Assembly: GCA_039621445.1 (NCBI GenBank)
Contig: CP154955.1
Coordinates: 50,745,384-50,809,383, forward strand
Direction of reading: 5' to 3'
DNA from: Euglena gracilis
Lineage: Eukaryota > Euglenida > Euglenophyceae > Euglenales
DNA length: 64,000 nucleotides
The first letter of the stretch is position 1. Each line of letters opens with the position of its first letter. Made by a program: the position numbers and the translations under genes. This document shows positions 22,640-34,852 of this stretch, in pieces. The notes under the pieces were generated by a model, which saw only the letters and a list, made by a program, of their open reading frames with translations, searched no databases and was not told the DNA's origin.

Positions 22640-23220
22640 GCGTATTGTGCCGCACTGCACGTGTCACAGCCTTCATTGGCAGTTTTCATTTGCTTTATAT
22701 TATCTTCTGCCCATTCTTCGGGATGTACTTTATTTTGCATAGATGTCATAACAGCTGTAATCCGAAAGTAATCCCATCCAACTGGTTTAAACCTTTTTAT
22801 ACGTTTAAAATGAAAAAAAATAATAGCGAGATTACAAAAACAGTAATTATTATAATGATATTTCATTATTCCAAATCAAAAAGTTTGCTGTTCTCTTCTT
22901 CATCTTCTGACTCTGTATTTATAGAATCAAATTCATTTATTACTGCACTCTTAATTTTGTTAACAGCAGCTACTTTTCTTTCTTTGTTTATTGACATATA
23001 CTTAACCATATATAGCAACAAATATAAGGAATGTTAATGCTGAGATAAAAATGTATTGTTTTAGTACTGAAGTAAAATCTGTAACTAGAACTAGCATCAA
23101 CAACTGCACATAATTTAGCACCAGCAGCAGGATCTCCTGATGCATCTTCCGCTGAACCAGTAATAGGCTTATTAGCAAGGGGATTATCAATGAAACCAAA
23201 TATCTCGAATAGTTTGACTC
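22640..23220 (-). pseudogene. AT-rich island with minus-strand coding remnants
   Basis: About 580 bases are far richer in A/T than the surroundings and lack the poly-C/poly-G runs seen everywhere else. On the minus strand the segment reads protein-like pieces in shifting frames: LFEIFGFIDNPLANKPITGS, a hydrophobic FISALTFLIFVAIYG, then an acidic tail SINTESEDEEENSKLFDLE ending in a stop. Farther on there is GWDYFRITAVMTSMQNKVHP. I do not recognise the protein. The base composition suggests an origin outside the local genome (organelle, virus or another organism), but that is inference. Confidence 0.4.
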
Positions 23221-23531
23221 CAAAATTGCCCTGGCCAGCACATTTCCAACCCATTTTTTGCCCATTTCTTACCCATTTTTGGCCAATTTTTGCAACTGCG
23301 AAAACAAAAAAAGTCACAATCCAGCCGCCCTTCAGGTGGCTGCACATGGGCTCGAAAAAGGCTGCTGGCTGGCTGGACCCCTGCATCCGAAGGTTGGGTC
23401 CTCCTGGACACAGTGCAAAAATTGAGTGCAGAGACAAACAAACCATGATTGGCACAAGACCAGTGGCAAATCTGGGATTTCCGTCTTCGAGGGAAACCAC
23501 AGGAGGCAAGCAAAAAGAAGGCGCTCACACA

Positions 23532-23677
<146 letters not shown>

Positions 23678-23738
23678 GCGCGCGAGCGTTCCAGCCAACC
23701 CCGCCTTCGCAGTCAGGTGTATGACCGAGGTCTTGCAG

Positions 23739-23841
23739 CCCCCATGCTTTGTAATGGACGCTGTTGACTCCCGGCGGAGCATTCTGGAGGAACTCCGCTC
23801 GGCCAACCAAATTGCCATCCATGCTGCTCAGCGGGCAGAAG
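23739..23841 (+). CDS. FKBP15: FKBP15-like exon, coiled coil
   Basis: The acceptor GTCTTGCAG ends at 23738 and the donor GTGTGG starts at 23843 or one base earlier. The exon has 34 codons plus one base and includes VDSRRSILEELRSANQIAIH and AAQRAE. The helix-forming, charged sequence fits the FKBP15 coiled coil. The leftover G joins AG of the exon at 28215 to give Glu. Specific homology of coiled coils is weak, so assignment rests mainly on phase and strand. Confidence 0.55.
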
Positions 23842-23939
23842 GTGTGGGTGAGTCACCCACCGTTCCGCTCCCCCACTTTGGTCCAGGGTGCAGGGGATTT
23901 CTTAAGCTGGAGGGGACCCCATCAGGCTTCTTTTTAAGT

Positions 23940-24345
23940 CAGAAGACCCCCCCCCAGGGTGGGAGGGGAGGGGTGGGTGGGTGGGTGGGTCCGGGCCGGA
24001 CCCCCCCCCCTGGGGGGTCCCGCACCAGGCCCCCCCCCCGGGGGGGGGGGTCCTGCAAGAGGCGCCGGGTATACCTTTTCGGCGCGAAGCGCCGAAAATT
24101 TTTGAAAATTGCCTTTAACGGGCCCGATTTTGGGGGGGGCCCCCCCCCCCCGGGGTCCCACACCACCCTGGGTGGGTTGGGGGGACCCCCTCCCCCCCCC
24201 CGGGGTCTTAAAAAGAAGCCTGGACCCCATCCCCGGGGGAATGGGTCCAGTCAGCCAGCAGCCCAAATCGGGGGAGCCCCCCCCCCCCCCGGGCAGCCAG
24301 CCACAGGCTGGCCAGCCAACTGGGCTGCCCAGCTCACCCATCCCT
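23940..24345. mobile_element. GC-rich palindromic repeat
   Basis: Long alternating C-runs and G-runs with a central GGCGCGAAGCGCC palindrome. The word TTGAAAATTGCCTTTAACGG resembles the AT centre of the 16826-17096 insertion. Related sequence occurs near 24470-24610 and 45530-45910, often with the word AGCCAGCAGC. Non-coding, despite long open frames caused by the homopolymers. Confidence 0.45.
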
Positions 24346-24842
24346 GAATTTTTTTCTCACCACAGCTTCCTTGCCCTCAATGTCTGGCACATACATTAGC
24401 TCCATCCATCAAAATGTCGAGAAGGCAAAAATGTTTCAGAAAATTTTGGTTTTCATCGACCCAGCCCAGCACAGCCCCTCCAGCCCCGGACCCCCCCCAT
24501 CCCCCCGGGGAGGTCCTGCCAGAAGCTCGTTTCCAGCCAGCAGCCTTTTTTTCCAGCCGGAGGCTGGAACCCGCCCCCCGGGGTCCTTAAGAAATCCCCT
24601 GCCAGGGTGGTCTCTGTGATCCCCCCCACAAATACAGCCCCCCAAATATACCCCCCTGGGTCCAACGTTGGGATCCGAGCCACCCCAAACACCCCCCCCC
24701 CCCAGACCGAACCCCCCCCAAAAGACGGTCTCAACACCAAAAGGGTATAATCTTAGATTGTTGCGACCTTCAAGGGATGTGGCTATACAGAGATAGGCAC
24801 TGAAATTTTTTTTGAGAATGGAAATACACAAGCAGCAGCATC

Positions 24843-24994
24843 ACTCTTAACGCCCCCCCTGGGCGTTAAGGCCTCTGTGTACACAGAAAAAAGGGCCAGA
24901 AGCAAAAAAAAAAAACAGTGCCAGGCCTGAAGAAGGGATGAAATGCATTAACAAACAGCCACAGGGCACACAGGGGGGGGGGCGTTAAGAGTGA
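24843..24994. mobile_element. Small fold-back element with CTCTTAACGCCCC ends
   Basis: CACTCTTAACGCCCCCC at the left and GGGGGGCGTTAAGAGTG at the right are inverted copies around about 120 bases. It looks like a MITE-sized element. A related palindrome (CACTCTTGATGGCCCC and its complement) lies at about 25364-25402. Confidence 0.6.
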
Positions 24995-26829
24995 ATGGGG
25001 GGGGGTAGTATGGAGAGACCCAGGTCCCACCTGCGGGGGAAAGTCGGGTTTATTTCTTGGGATAAGGTTAGGGTTCTCACCGGCTTCCCGTTAGGCTTCC
25101 ATTTTTTTTATGGTTAGGTGGAAACTGGGTCGCATTCGGGCATTTTTGAGGCAAAATGTGTTTTCAAAAGTCTTCCCAAAACAGGACCCAACCCCCAGCC
25201 TAATTTTCGTCCTAAAAGGCCTAACCCTGTTCCTAAAAATAAGGCCCTCCCTCCCCGGATCCGCCGACGGTTGCCCAGATCCGGAGCGGTTTTTTGGGGC
25301 GAAAAGGACCGAAAAATTTGGAAGGTCGGACCCGGGTCACTCCATACACCCCCCCCCCCCGATCACTCTTGATGGCCCCCCGGGGGGCATTCAGAGTGAT
25401 GCTGCCACTCAAGCATCATGAAATGTGCAATATGCTTAATGGTGAGGGGAAAGGCATTTTTTACACACTTCCTGGCAGTGCAACTCCGGAAAACATTTTC
25501 GCTATTTTGGAGCTTTTCAAGGACAAATGCAGTGTGTTTTTTTGCCCCGAAATTACAAGCAATTTCCGAGCTATAACCCTTCCCCCAAATAAAACTTTGG
25601 GTGAAAAATAGGACCCCGGGGGTAATATTTTTTTTGGGAGAGCGGTGAGAATATTTTGTTTGCTGGTGCCAAATTTCTGATAATACTCACGGTGGTTGTC
25701 CCAGTTGGCCGGAGGAGCGGTGATGGTATTCATCAATTTGTATGAATCCCAAATTGTGGTTTGCACAGGGTGGGTATTGTACTGATTCCTCCGGGGCAAG
25801 ATTTTGTCAATCAAGAGATCAGGTTATTTTCCTTGCATGTCCCCCCAGGGCGTCGCTTAAGCTGGAGGGGATTCAACCCGTAGTTGGGGGAAGGGTTGTC
25901 AAGCCGGCCGGCATCCTTTTTCCAGTCCTGGACTCCCCTCCCCGCACACCCCCAGGAGATTCCCTTAGGAGGCCAAACTCGCGCTTAAGCTTTTCTTGGT
26001 CGGTGTGCACATTTTTGTGCGTGTCCAAAATTTTTTGATTTTGGTCCCTCATTGCAAGAGCTTAGAGCGCGAAGGAGCACGATTGGACAAATCCGGCTGG
26101 AATCCATTTTTTTGGCCCTGGCTCTCCTGGGATTCAGGTGGTTTTTTGCTGTTTTTTTGTAGTCGGTATGGAACGAAAACCCCCGGACCTATCCCCCCCA
26201 AAGTGCAAAAAAGCGACAAAAACACCAAAACCCCGGTACCTACACCACCCATTTTGTGCGGTGCGGTTCGGGGTGGCGTTGTGCGGTGTGGTTGTCAGTG
26301 GATGGCGGTAGCTCCCTCCGGGGTTTCCGACGCACCTTTGGAGCGCGGGGAAGAAGGGGGTTTGGGGGGGGGGGTCCAGTTGCGTCACCCGGCAGGGTCG
26401 CAGGAAGGAGAGTGTTTCTGGTTGTGAAGGCCTGTGCAGGGTGAAGGGAAGTGGTCCGAAGGGGACAGAAGGGTCTGGCGTCCCCCGACCGAGCTTGCAG
26501 CGGGGATGTGTCCAGCCAAATTGTGTTGTAATGCGACCAGAGAGGGAATCGCACAACTTTCTGGGGAACAATTTATTACAGCCATTGTTTGAACAAAGAA
26601 AGAATGTTGGTGTGCACAATTTCGCACATCGATCACTCCAGGCTTCCCCAAACAATGCCCATAAATACCCCAGGATTCACACTGCTGAAACATTGCAACA
26701 AACCCGGTCAGTGCATCAATCAAAAGCAGTTTTCTGGAAAGGTTCTGTCATTCCACACGCATTGTCAATTCATCTGCACATCACATTGCCCAAAGTGTTT
26801 GCATCGCTCGGCGTCAAACCGGGATGCAT

Positions 26830-27164
26830 CCATGGAATCATTTGGTCACTGGCCGACCCCCCCCCGAGGGGGTGGGTGACTGGTTTTTGCAGAGTGACTG
26901 ATTGATTTTTGGCCTGGACTTTCTCCCCCCCCGGGGGGGGGGGGGGAGGTCGGCAAGAAACCACTAAGCTGACCTGGCGCGGAAGCCGCTGGAAAACGTT
27001 TTGGCCTTCTGTCACGTTTTTGGTCAAATTTTCTTGGGTTCAAGAGTGCCGACCCCCCCCCGGGGGGGGGCTGATTGGTTTTCTGAAAAGAGTGGGTGAC
27101 TGGTTTTTGGAAGAGTGGCAGTGACCCCCCTCCCCCCAGCCGGGGTGAGTAAAAAATTGTATGG
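26830..27164. mobile_element. CCATACAAT-ended repeat element (copy 2)
   Basis: Begins CCATGGAATCATTTGGTCAC and ends AAAAATTGTATGG. It shares GTCACTGGCCGACCCCC, CAGAGTGACTGATTG and the closing TGACCCCC region with 19160-19546. GGATGCA occurs at both edges and may be part of a target duplication. No coding capacity. Confidence 0.55.
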
Positions 27165-28214
27165 ATGCAACACCCAGAAAGTGCAGGCAGCACATACACG
27201 CCAATGCCCATAGGCGCAACAGCCAGTGTGTGCATCCAACCCCTGTTTGACAGACAGAAACGTAACGGATCCATTACTCAGCCTGTTGGGGTAATTAGAA
27301 CCCTTCGTGTTACCGCATTTGTGCCGCGAGGTGTACACCTGGCATATTTTTGTTTTCCCAGGTGCGATCGGCGGGTTCAGGGTTTTCGTAGAAAAAGAAA
27401 GTCCATTTGCGCATTTTGCACACCGACAAAGAAAAAATGCTTATGTGCGAGTTTGGCCACCTAAGATTCCCACATGAGTTGACAGATTGATTCCCAGACC
27501 CCCAGACATTAATCCAAAAAGGGCGATTTTTGGCAATGAGCGGAAATTGTTTCAAAAAACAGATTTAAAAATGCAAACGGGCAAAAATGTCAAAAAATCA
27601 TCCGTTTTGACGGCATTCTCAGTTTTGGGGGGGGGGGCGTAGCTTTTGGGTTGTCCGCTTAATCTTGAGGGAAGTCTTAGTTTGAGGGTCTTATTTTTGG
27701 GAGAGGGGTTAGGCTGTCTCTGGTTTCGGAAGCATGGACAATTTTGCCTCCCGTGAGAAGGCTTTTACACATGTAAGGCTTCTTTTTACCAACCTCGGGG
27801 GAGAGGGCGGTGCTTTGTGCTCTACATAGCAGGCACACCAGGGGTCGGTTTGGACCTCGGTGCCTGCCGACAAAGCGAAATTCTTGAAAAGGACCATTTT
27901 TGGGCACCAGTGCTTTCGACGCCGGGGGGGGGGGGCGGGTTTCTAAAGCACCACCCAACCCAAAACCCGACCCCCGGGGGGATTCGAAAGTGCCCCACCC
28001 CCTGCCTGCACATAACACCAAGCCGCCCCGGGGGGGGGGGCACTTCCTCAAAAAGGAGCCTGTATGCGACGTTTGTTTTATTTGTCAGCAACGTTGTGGA
28101 TAACATCATTCTGATGTTTTCATAATGGGCCCAAAGGGCAAGGTTCCCAAACCCTGGACCCCAGCCCACTGCCCCCCACCCCCCAACACACACCTCTTCG
28201 CCCCCCCCCCCCAG

Positions 28215-28357
28215 AGGTGCTGGCGGACGTCCGGGCCAGCGTCGCTGCACAAGAGGGGGTGCTCCGCCGCATCGAGAAGCGCATCGCGGAGCTCCTGGGG
28301 GACCACCACGTCGTGGCCCGGGGCGGCGGGTGGGTTGCCCCCCTGCACGACCGACAG
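28215..28357 (+). CDS. FKBP15: FKBP15-like exon, coiled coil
   Basis: The acceptor is a 12-base C-run followed by CCAG ending at 28214, and the donor is GTTGAT at 28358. Two bases plus 47 codons encode EVLADVRASVAAQEGVLRRI and EKRIAELLGDHHVVARGGG. The first 30 residues form a clear amphipathic helix with heptad spacing. The first two bases complete the Glu codon left at 23841. This is one of the best-defined exons by its splice sites. The homology is generic coiled coil. Confidence 0.6.
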
Positions 28358-29639
28358 GTTGATACAAACCTTTGTTGTTGGGGGTTATTTTGGGTCTTTT
28401 GCTGGACCTCCCGGTCAGGCAGGGACTGACTTGGGTGATTTTCATCAACGTCGAGCCCCAAAAAGAGCATTTTTCAGGTTCAAGCCCATAAATTTCTCAG
28501 GGTTTTGCGCCTTATGAAATTGCGTCGCAATGGGGCTGTCCTTTTTTTTTCCCAGCAGGATTCCTGGTCAGAGATTCAGGGTTGGTGACCCTGGGGGGGA
28601 TGCGAGTGGGTGGCCCGGGGGGGGGGGGGTCGGAAGGGGTTTTCCTCCATTTTTTGGTGCAAAATGCAGTGAAAAAAAAATATCATTTTTGACCCCAAAA
28701 TTGTCCGGTGGGGATGGGTGAGTGTGTGAGTGGGTGCCGGCCCCCTCACCCAGGTCCCAAAAAAGCCTCTGTTCTAGGCTCAGCCATTTGAAGCAGCGAA
28801 ATGGGGCTCAAATGCTGAACTCTGCGACATGGCTAGTCAGACGCTAATTTCTTTTTTCATCTTATTTCTTCTGTCAACCATTGCACACAAGTGTGATGGT
28901 CCAAAAAGCACAGTGTCCGCTACCAAATGCCGGCATCACCAGAGATCACCCGGGGGTCCAGACCCCCCCCCGGTTCCTTAAAAAAAGAATCTGATTTCAC
29001 CTGATCTCGACGTATGGAGTTCGCTATGTGGGCCCTCACTGCCCATAACTGGCACTGTGGCAGGGGGCGCAGAAAACCTTTAAAGGCGTCCCTTTCAGAA
29101 ATTTTAAATTTTGCAGGATAAGAAAAAGTCATGAAAGATACAATCATGCCCAAGAAATCAGCCAATGATGCACAGGTAAAACAATTGGGGGTGTTCTGAT
29201 GATGGTGGGTGATGCTGGGCGATGCTGGATTTTTTTTTTGGAAACCAGAGGTGAGGTTCCGATGCTGGGCGATGCTGGGTGGGCGACGCTGGATTTTGTG
29301 TATATTTTGAAGAATTAAACGCATATTTGGGATTAATGAGCAATCATTTCCCTCAAATATCTCATGTTGCACCCATTTGGCCATTTTCTGGATCAATTTT
29401 TGACAATTTGGGCAATGTTGTGTTAATTCAGGTAAATTTTCTGCTAATTTCAATATGTGCAATTTTTTTTGGCATTTTGGACCATTTTATGTCATTTCGG
29501 TAGCTTTGCCGACGTTGTGAGCCATTATGGGGCTGTTTGAGGTAACTTCAAGCCATTTTAGGTCATTTTGGTTTCTTTGCAACCATTTTATCTCATTAGA
29601 TTTGGGGCTTTGGGGAGGTTTATGGCCAAGGATGCAGAT

Positions 29640-30045
29640 CCTAAAATGGTTGCATTGAGCATCCATTCCATCCACCACATCCACTCCAGTATCTGCGTCC
29701 AGTCCATCCACTGCCTGACTGCATCGACTCCAGTGTCCAGTCTTTCCACTGCATCCATCCAGTGTCTACATCCAACCCAACTCCAGTATGTGCATCCATT
29801 CCATCCACCCCATCCACTCGACACTCCATCAATTCCACTCCAGTACTAAGTGGGGAAGAAAATTGTGGCTGGCTAAAAACGGCCAACAATGGATGAATTT
29901 GGGCAACAGTGAACAAAAGTGGCCAAAAGTGACCAAGAGCGGCCAAAAACGGCAAAAGTGGGCAAAAGTGGGCAAATGGTCACAACTCCAAAAGTGGATG
30001 GAGTGGATGCAGGTGATGTTGTGGATGCAGCAGATGCAGTATTTG
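29640..30045. repeat. CATCCA-rich array followed by partial inverted copy
   Basis: From 29655 to 29845 the sequence is an irregular array of CATCCA, CCACTCCAGTATC and similar words. From 29860 to 29985 it changes to GGCCAAAAGTGG-type units. From 29990 to 30040 come GGATGGAGTGGATGCAG words, complementary to the first part. The whole could fold back. Confidence 0.55.
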
Positions 30046-30363
30046 AGTGAATGCAGGCGTTGGAGGTGCACCACCAAGGGCTTCAAAGGCGATACCGGTT
30101 GATGCTGGGTGATGCTGGGCCCAAGGGCATGGCAGACCAGAGGTGCATGCCTCTGGGGGCAGGGTCGGGCTGAATGGGTGCCCTATTTTCGGTGCAAAAT
30201 GCTGAAAAAAATGCACCCCAAAAGTGGGCCCGCCAGGATCCACTCAGGCATCCATCTCGGAAAATATAAACTTTGCTGGATAAGAGAAATAATGGCCAAA
30301 AAACTCAGCCAATTTTGCACGGGTAACAATCGGGGGTGCGGGTGGGGGTGCTCGAGCCCTCAC

Positions 30364-30505
30364 TCTGCGCCACCCGCTGCCCCGCCCCCGGCCTCCCCTC
30401 GGCCACGGACCACTGGGCCGAGAGGCCGAAGAGCCGCAGCCACAGCCGCTTCGCCAGCATGGACTCTTGCCTGTACAGCCCCTGCACTGTGACGTCCATG
30501 CGGTT
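30364..30505 (-). CDS. Candidate minus-strand exon
   Basis: Read on the minus strand, a GGCAG acceptor stands before position 30505 and a good donor GTGAGG follows position 30364. The open frame gives NRMDVTVQGLYRQESMLAKR and then LWLRLFGLSAQWSVAEG. The sequence is GC-rich like the other exons. I do not recognise the protein. It is on the opposite strand to the FKBP15-like gene, so it would be a different gene or a chance open frame. Confidence 0.3.
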
Positions 30506-31305
30506 CTGCCAGTCCCCGCCCCCCGCGGAGGTTTATTTGTTCACGGACACCCCGAGGTGTGGCTGTCGACCCCAACCCCCCCTCCTTAGTTGCACAAAGG
30601 CTCCCCTCCCCGGCCATGGCACCGTTGTGCGTAACAATGTGGCAATACTCGTCGTTGCCTGGCGAGGGGATGGGCGACGTGCTGGAGGCTTTCAGGGAGT
30701 CGTCCTTAGCCCCAGCCATGGAAGGCTCTGAACCAACTCCTACTGGGCCCAACCAATTTGGCAGGTGCCAAGTTCCCATCTTTCTGACCTTCCAAAAAAT
30801 GTCTGGGTCTAGTTTCTTATATTATTTTTGTTTCACATGCTTTTTTGCCCAGCGGTGGTACAGGTTTTGATGTTGATTTGAATAGTAATGCCTCATCGCG
30901 AGAATTGATGGAAGAGGACCCAATGTGTAGTTTCCGCCCACTCGTTCCCATTCTCGGACGTCTGGCGATGCCCACGACCACTGCTTAAACTTGTAAGGCC
31001 CCTTCCAGCACAGTTATTTAGTACGTGTTTCGCTGGGATTTGCAGAGAGCTTGTGGTAAAACCCCCTCCAAAAATAAGGCCCGGGTCTCATTTTTTGGGT
31101 CCATTGCTGGAAACCTCCGGGGGGGTCTTATTTTTGGATTTTTTGCTTGACCAATCCAGGCCCGAAAAAGACATCATTTTTCATGTTAAAAAAAACCAAA
31201 TTTTTATTTCGATGTTTCGTGTCATGTAAAAATTCCAAGAAAAAGTTGGTTGAGTTTGGCCCGGGGAAAGTGTCCCCCGCCCCCCCCCCCCCGGCATTCT
31301 CGCAG

Positions 31306-31476
31306 GAGCGGGGGCCGCTCCGGCTTCATTAGCCCGTCGCTGGACCTCGAGGAGGACCTGCAGCCCGGCCTGGCGGACGACGTGTACAACGCGGCCATCG
31401 GCCTGGGGGAGATGACGGTCCCCGCCGCCCGGCCCCTGGAGGACCCCCGGCGGCCGGCGGTCTCCCTGGGCAGGAG
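31306..31476 (+). CDS. Probable exon, function not recognised
   Basis: A C-run of more than 15 bases followed by ATTCTCGCAG ends at 31305, and the donor GTGCTT starts at 31477. Only one of the three frames is open: it encodes SGGRSGFISPSLDLEEDLQP and GLADDVYNAAIGLGEMTVP. Strong GC content, a clean acceptor and acidic, non-repetitive sequence support a real exon. It could be a late exon of the FKBP15-like gene or of another gene. Phase does not join it to 28357. Confidence 0.5.
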
Positions 31477-34400
31477 GTGCTTTGACCGGATTGGACGAAC
31501 TCCCGGTGGCGAGAACGGGGTCTCATTGTGTTGTGTGGTTTTTTGTGTGGCATTGTATGGCATTGTGTGGCAAACTTTTGCCGCTTCCCATCTGTGTCCA
31601 TGAGCACCGCCACGTCAGATCACACAGTTGTGGAGGGAATGTTTGTTGCTTGAAAAGTTACTCTTGTCTGGCAACGTTGTAGGACTCCAGCAACGCTGTC
31701 TTACATCTACTCGTCACTGGACACAGGGAGAGTACCTCTCCCAGCGACTGATATCCTCAATTTCCCCACAATTTCAACAATTTTTTCCCCAAGCTTTTCC
31801 TCCCCCTTTTCCACTCCTCAGCACCAGAATCTCTATTTCCAGAATAGATGGTTTTATGATGAATTCACCTGTATCCTCTGCATCTTTTGACAAATTCTAC
31901 ACTTTTTGTTTCATGTTCAGGATGTGAACACAAAGCTGAGCTGGAAAAAAAGGAAAATAATATTTCAATATCCAGCTTGAGTGCATCATGCTACTTTTGA
32001 ATTTCAATGTTATTTTCCCCTGCATTTTCCTTTGCTTAATTTCCACAATGTTTGAAGGTTTCGGATATCAATACCTCTCCAGAGTTACCCGTCCCCCACC
32101 TTGCCCACCAACCACCCCCAATTACCGAGCCCCCCCCCCCCAGTCGGGGGTTGCAGGTTGGATGGTGCGTATGATCACCCCCGGCCCTGTCGGGGTTTTT
32201 AGGTAACCAAGGGAAATATATATTTCTGCTCGGGGGTTGTGGCAGGGGGGGGGAATTCATTGACAAAGGTGGAGTGTCTTTGAGTTGTTTCCTCAATTTA
32301 CCTCGTCAGCACTGCAATTATGCTGGTGGAGAGAACCCAAATGTCACAAGGAATTCAAAAGAAAGAAAGGTTGAAAAAGTGGACAACTCTTTGCCAGATT
32401 GAATTACAGAAGTAAACCCCACAATCACCTCCTGTGATTGGCACAGGAATTCCAATCCGACCGGAGCAGTGTGTGCAACCAGCAGGATGGCACTGGACAG
32501 AGAGCAGGAGGTGGGTGATGAAAATGCACGGTTTTTTTTCCAAATTTGACAGAAATTTTTCCTTTCTTGTTCTGCATTTTTGGCTGCTTTTTTGCGTTTT
32601 GCTGAAAGACTAAGTTTACAAAAAAAATGCATTTTTTTTCATTTTTTTTCATTTTTTTTCCATTTTGGTTGAGACCAGAGCTGGCTGATTCAGGAAAATT
32701 CTCGATACGAAAAAAGCAAAAGAAGACAAAATATTGAAAAGGGGTAAAAAAAATTGTCAAAATGGTGGAAAATGGTATGGATTTTCAGAACTTTTTTGCC
32801 AAGGGTACCAAGCAGGTCCAGCCTGGCAGGCTCACCACCCTGGGGGATAGGTAGCAGGTTTAGGGTTCCGCTGGACCACAACCTTTTTTTCCAACCATTA
32901 CTTTTTCCCCTGGTTCTAAATAGTCTGAAACGGCGTTTTCGATTGGTTGTTTTTGATATGCCCACACCTCATTGCATCGAACCCCACTTGCATTTGGATT
33001 CTGTGTGTGTGTGTGTGTGTGTTTCCCGGGTTTTCTTTTTTGCTTCGTGTTTTGGGAGTGAGAAGGTCCATGCTGCATTTATCATTGCAGCAAATCAGGC
33101 GGATTAAAACCCCACACAGAAGTGAAAACTCTCATAGGGGTCACATTGAACGCAACCGAAGTGCGGTCATTTTTGGGGGATTGGAGGGAAGTTGATTCCA
33201 GCAGCAGGGAAGGGCCTCAGAAAAGGGGAAGGGCCCAACAATTTGGGGGGGGGGGGTCCCACGGGGAGATGGCCTTCTGACACCCCCTCCTCCCCCCCCC
33301 CGCCGTGCAAAGGTTCCTCCGTGCCAGTGGGCATCACACACCGCCCTGGCGGCACCGACCCCAAAGGACGCTCCGTCTCCCCACTCCCGCCCTGGACCGG
33401 CCTGCGGGCCTGGGCCATGGCCAGGCCGCCCTCCGGCGTATCCGTGGCGGGGCTCTGCGGGGGTCGATTTTGGGGGCCGAAACGACCCCAACAAGCCGGA
33501 ATGTTTCCCATGGAGAGCTGGCCTGCCAGGGCGGGATGGGAATCCCCGCAACCCAGTGGGTGTTGGGGGGAGTCCAACCCCCCCCCCCACCCCCATCCTG
33601 GTGGGTGGGGGGTCCGACCCCCCCCCCTCCACCAGGCCTTCCCGTATTTCCGGCTTCGCAAATCTTTAGATCAAAATTTTCCTTCAAAGGAATTTTGTTT
33701 GAGTGGGCGCCATGGGTTGATCCCCCCCCCAACTCCCTGGCGGGTGGGGTCGACCCCCCCCACACCAGCCTTCCAGGCCTTCCTGTGCAGCCCTACAGCC
33801 TGCCTGTACGGCGGCCTGCCAGGGTCCTCCTCCACGCCCCCGGGGGTATCCCTCTCCTATAAAGTCCCCCTGGACGCTGACCTCCGGCCCCCAGCAGATC
33901 CTCCAGCATATGGCTCAGCCCTGTCGTTTCTTGGCTATTTTGTGTCCTCCTGTAAGCCTCGAGTTCGTGTTTTTGTTCAAAAAGAGACATAAGGAAACAA
34001 TAGAATGTATTTCAGAAGTATAGAACTGCCAAGCAATCAGGATTATAATAGGTTTGTTGTTAATTTTTTTTTTCAGTTTTATTTATCCGATTCATCTCAT
34101 CATCCGGCTTCTGGTTCTAATCCCCCCAAACTCAGCAGCCTGTTGTTTACATTTGGGTTTCAGTCAATCTGCCGGTTGCTGAAATTTGGGGTTCACTGGA
34201 TAGTCCGAAAGGTTGCTTAAATTGGCTTAAATTCAACATGCCTCTTTTTCCAATGAAGGAAGAAGGTGGCACATTTTCTTGTCCAATGGAAGAAGGTTGT
34301 GGCGCATTTTTTGTGGAATATGCTTGCTCTTGAACCCCTCCAAAAATCAATTGTAATACCCCAATAGAACAATAATGATGGATGTTGTTTTTTTTTGCTG

Positions 34401-34765
34401 ATGGTGGTTGAAGTATGGATTTCCCTTCGTTTTTGTTGAACTTTCCCCTGCATTTTCAGGGGTTGCTTGCATTTGGCTTTTGCAATGGTCCCCACAGGTT
34501 GCTGCGTTTCGGGGTGGCTTAAATTGGGGGGTTACCGCCCCGTCTCCGACGCTCTGCTGCCCCCAAGGAGCCTCCCTCGTCCTCGCCCGCGGCCGGGCGA
34601 GCCCCCTCCCCCCTCCCCCTCCCCCGGCGCGCTGATAGAGCGGTACTTGCTTGGCGGGGCCCGCACACTGCGTCTAGAGGCCACTACATATGATGACCCG
34701 TGCCCCGGGGTTGCCAGGCGCCTGCATCGTTCTCTTCCTTGCTGGAAAAAAAACTTTGTGAAGCT
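31477..34765. other. No supported gene
   Basis: A GC-rich block at about 33308-33476 has open plus-strand frames and C-run/CAAAG before it, but two frames are equally plausible and there is no homology, so I do not call an exon. Fragments of the family 1 element (GGCCTTCCCGTATTTCCGG) lie at about 33630-33790. A T-run array CATTTTTTTT lies at 32624-32660. An open GC-rich patch at 34600-34700 encodes ALIERYLLGGARTLRLEATT, unassigned. Confidence 0.4.
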
Positions 34766-34852
34766 CTTTGGGTTGGTTTAACCAACCCAAAGATTAGGGT
34801 TAGGGTTAGGGTTAGGGTTGGAGTTAGGGTCAGGGTTGCCTCCGCCATAATA
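34766..34852. repeat. Perfect palindrome abutting telomere-like repeats
   Basis: CTTTGGGTTGGTT and its complement AACCAACCCAAAG are separated by one base (34766-34792). The sequence then runs directly into ATTAGGGTTAGGGTTAGGG and decayed copies to about 34835. The palindrome contains GGGTTGG, itself a decayed telomere word, so an inverted junction of telomere-like repeats is one explanation. Confidence 0.75.

Larger units (their letters stand above)
28358..31305. other. Intron or intergenic, no firm exon on the plus strand
   Basis: The exon ending at 28357 leaves phase 0, while the next plausible plus-strand exon (31306) needs two preceding bases, so at least one exon is missing or the two belong to different genes. 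The stretch holds TCCA-rich tandem repeats (29640-29860), their partial complement (29990-30040), and a possible minus-strand exon (30364-30505). Confidence 0.4.

Noticed and set aside
33192-33992. 266-codon plus-strand frame
   Set aside because: It spans C-run repeats and a family 1 transposon fragment. Two other frames are equally open in the GC-rich part and there is no homology, so no exon is called.
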